Shown: positions 33,498 to 35,346 of the stretch, piece after piece
Layout of the letters: each line of letters opens with the position of its first letter
How positions within the stretch are numbered: the first letter of the stretch is position 1
Assembly (NCBI GenBank): GCA_000961645.1
Contig: LADM01000129.1
Coordinates: 1-35,346, forward strand
Length of the DNA stretch: 35,346 bases
Reading direction: 5' to 3'
Source of the DNA: Gammaproteobacteria bacterium BRH_c0
GTDB taxonomy: Bacteria > Pseudomonadota > Gammaproteobacteria > Pseudomonadales > Porticoccaceae
Notes under the pieces: generated by a model
Databases searched by the model: none
Told to the model about the DNA's origin: nothing
The model's input: the letters and a program-made list of their open reading frames with translations, nothing else
Made by a program: the position numbers and the translations under genes

Positions 33498-34679
33498 CTA
33501 CTCGAATATTTCCCTGCCAGTGGGTTCAATATGGCTGGTGCTGTTCATTTTCTGGCGATATCTGGACAGCTCGTAATACATCCTTCTGCGCGCGCGACTT
33601 TGATTGCCCAGGGGGCGATGTTCATGAAGGCAGTGCCAGGGATTGAGGGTGAGCCTGCGGGTAAAATCAAACTGCGCCTGGGAATCGAAGCTTTGTGCGG
33701 GAATGTGAATTGTCGCCACCGGTATAAAGGGTGAGAGCTTTTGCGGCCAGCGCACGGCGGCATTTTCGATGGGCATGCGGTGGGGGTCGGTTTGCAGCTG
33801 CACCTGCAAGTCAAATTCAACCCCCTGTTTTGCCAGGGTTTTTACCATGTTGTCCCTGAGGTAGTTATCCGGCACCTTGCCAAAGGGTATGCCGGGAATA
33901 TCCCGGTCGACTTTGGTTCTGGGGGCAAACGAATACTGCATGGCCTGACCCTCCCCCAGCAGATAGGGCACGCAGCTGTAATAGCGCTGACCCAGGGGGT
34001 TGTACTGGGTCTCATTCCACAGGCTCTGCATCAGCAGGTCGAGCAGGTGCGAATCCTTGGGGTTGAGGAAATAGTAGATGGGCATATCCCGCAAACTCCA
34101 ATCCTGGAGCTTGGCGTTCTCGCGGGTATCGGGGGTGACAAAGGTCGGAGTGCAAATACAGATCAAATCCTGGGTGAACTTTTCATCGTCCATGATCTTG
34201 GGGCCGGGCACATCCATCAGCTTGATGGCCATGCTGCCAAAACCCACATCCTGAATATCCTTGGGCACATCCGGGCCAGGGCCGGAAAAGCGGATCCAGG
34301 CCGGGTAGCTGCGGTGCCTGGCGAAAATCCCGTGCCGCATACGCTCGGGAACATCATCCCGCACAGTAACTGTGGCGCGCACCAGACCATGGGTTTTGGT
34401 GTTGCCGCCGCGCTCAAACTTGCCCGGCGGGAAGTGGCCGCGCATCTGCTCTGACATCAGGCGGATAATGTCATCGAGGCATTGCTCCTCCCAGGGGTAG
34501 ATTTTTTCCTCAGCCAGCGCCAGATGTTCGTTGGGTCGGCGGGCATTGATCAGGTACTGGATCAATGCTGCGGCTGGCTCGCGCAGTAAATAATTCAGCG
34601 GGCCGCGGAAGTAGGGTTCGAACCTGCGTTCCACCTCCAGGGTTTTTACCAGGGCGACATGGAGCTTTTGCAGCAGCAT
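33498..34679 (-). CDS. Catalase-family haem protein (y4iL-like)
   Basis: The 393-residue protein is a short catalase-related enzyme. The distal catalytic histidine is His97 in NTKTHGLVRATV; the conserved WIRFSGPG follows near 129, and the proximal part reads RRMYYELSRYRQ, where a tyrosine serves as the axial haem ligand in this family. It lacks the C-terminal extension of classical catalases. Family knowledge: such small catalase-like proteins may degrade H2O2 or act on organic or lipid hydroperoxides. The ATG at 34679 is preferred over the TTG at 34688. It is the downstream gene of a pair with the DyP-type peroxidase, 18 bases from that gene's stop codon, which suggests a shared oxidative-stress operon. 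Confidence 0.82.
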   Translation of the reverse strand: MLLQKLHVALVKTLEVERRFEPYFRGPLNYLLREPAAALIQYLINARRPNEHLALAEEKIYPWEEQCLDDIIRLMSEQMRGHFPPGKFERGGNTKTHGLVRATVTVRDDVPERMRHGIFARHRSYPAWIRFSGPGPDVPKDIQDVGFGSMAIKLMDVPGPKIMDDEKFTQDLICICTPTFVTPDTRENAKLQDWSLRDMPIYYFLNPKDSHLLDLLMQSLWNETQYNPLGQRYYSCVPYLLGEGQAMQYSFAPRTKVDRDIPGIPFGKVPDNYLRDNMVKTLAKQGVEFDLQVQLQTDPHRMPIENAAVRWPQKLSPFIPVATIHIPAQSFDSQAQFDFTRRLTLNPWHCLHEHRPLGNQSRARRRMYYELSRYRQKMNSTSHIEPTGREIFE

Positions 34680-34697
34680 AGGAGGCAACCTGAGTCT

Positions 34698-35346
34698 TTA
34701 GGGTGAGCGGACGATGTACTTGAGTGCTTTCAATCCCGGCATAAAAAAATAGGCGCCGCCCTTCACCGTGACAAAGCGGGGCAATACTTCGACACACCGG
34801 GCGGGAGCTCCCTGTTGCGGCAGGGTGAAGTGGTTGGTGGCTTCACCACTGAGCAAAGGCTCGCGGTTGCCCAGCAGCGGGTCGCTCTCGGTGGGCAGAC
34901 CGGCGAACTTGGCGCTCATATTCCAGGCGCTTTGGACAAATTCAAACTGGCGGGCGATGTTGGCGCACAGGCAGATAAAATGTAATCCGCGCTCATCGCC
35001 CGCAGTCGGCTTGCGCCCGCGTGAAAGCAATGCCTGCTCAGCGGAGAGTTCCGGGCCATAGATGCGCCCGCGCCGCAGCAAACGGTGGAAACGGCTTGAG
35101 GCCACCAGGTCATCCCCGTCGTGGCGGCGGCCAAACCCCAGCGTCCTGAGAAGGCGCGTGAAAACACCGCTTACCCCGACGGGGTAATCACCGGCGCGAG
35201 GGTTTGAGCGCCGCACATGGGCGCCAATGGGGCAGCCGTGGCCGTGGGGTCCTTGTCGTAGGTGAAATGATTTTTGCTGTTGGCAGTGTCAATGCCGTCG
35301 ATGGGTTTGGCGGAAGTTTCGACCAGGGGGGTGCCATCGCGCTGGC
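34698..35346 (-). pseudogene. DyP-type peroxidase, 5' end outside the window, apparent frameshift
   Basis: The visible C-terminal part matches DyP-type peroxidases: RDGTPLVET, HFTYDKDP, then CPIGAHVRRSNPR (the block carrying the proximal haem histidine in this family), and HFICLCANIARQFEFVQSAWN near the end. The two halves are in different frames. One extra C in the CCCC run at about 35246-35249 (GGGG on the plus strand) would join HFTYDKDP to HGHGCPIGAH seamlessly. In the given sequence the upstream frame runs on into out-of-frame codons, and the downstream frame meets a stop a little upstream (about 35287). It is either a recent real frameshift or a homopolymer sequencing error. The gene continues beyond the window. 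Confidence 0.8.

Noticed and set aside
33398..33646. Short plus-strand frames between tRNA-Arg and the catalase-family gene
   Set aside because: They overlap the 3' end of the catalase-family gene in antisense and have no coding signal.

Overview
The window looks like the chromosome of a free-living, probably aquatic gammaproteobacterium. The Cellvibrionales/Halieaceae-type flavour is an inference from tandem TonB-dependent receptors, an AidB-type acyl-CoA dehydrogenase, a fused MaoC/phosphotransacetylase and a gammaproteobacterial-style yybP-ykoY riboswitch; no marker gene fixes the species. A mobile island of 13.3 kb is inserted into this chromosome.

Region 1 (1-7.3 kb) is core and metal-homeostasis DNA: a bifunctional enoyl-CoA hydratase/phosphate acyltransferase (minus), an NlpC/P60 lipoprotein and a DinB-family protein (plus), then three minus-strand metal-transport genes. 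These are a DmeF-like cation diffusion facilitator, an MneA/GDT1-type manganese exporter preceded by a recognisable manganese (yybP-ykoY) riboswitch, and an 894-residue P2-type cation ATPase.

Region 2 (7.5-19.5 kb) looks like an uptake and catabolism locus. Two tandem atypical SDR paralogues, both lacking the canonical YxxxK lysine, and an AidB-like acyl-CoA dehydrogenase run on the plus strand. They face three paralogous TonB-dependent receptors on the minus strand. At least the three receptor genes each have their own intrinsic terminator, and each has a very similar dyad TTTACGCATGCGTAAA-like motif 102-111 bases upstream of its start codon, so they look like separately promoted, co-regulated units. 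The substrate is unknown; a hydrophobic carbon compound activated to a CoA thioester is a reasonable guess.

Region 3 (19.9-33.2 kb) is an integrated island in the 3' half of tRNA-Arg(CCG). It is bounded by a perfect 50-bp direct repeat (19898-19947 and 33148-33197). Running left to right, it holds a tyrosine integrase, four small unknown proteins (two of them paralogous), a HigBA toxin-antitoxin pair, a 313-residue unknown, and a translationally coupled HTH/AlpA/winged-helix block. That block is followed by a 22-bp-phased array of palindromes. Two unknown helical proteins, a tandem 93-bp hairpin repeat, a complete 1423-residue phage tape measure protein, a small coiled-coil protein and a 30-residue membrane peptide complete it. 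No capsid, portal, terminase, tail tube, baseplate, lysis or conjugation gene is visible. A lone full-length tape measure gene in a compact integrase/AlpA island is the most unusual content here; it suggests a phage satellite that remodels a helper's tail, or an undescribed TMP-centred element.

Region 4 (33.2-35.3 kb) is chromosome again: the intact tRNA-Arg(CCG), then a minus-strand pair of haem enzymes, a catalase-family protein and a DyP-type peroxidase. The peroxidase runs off the window and carries an apparent one-base frameshift in a C-run.
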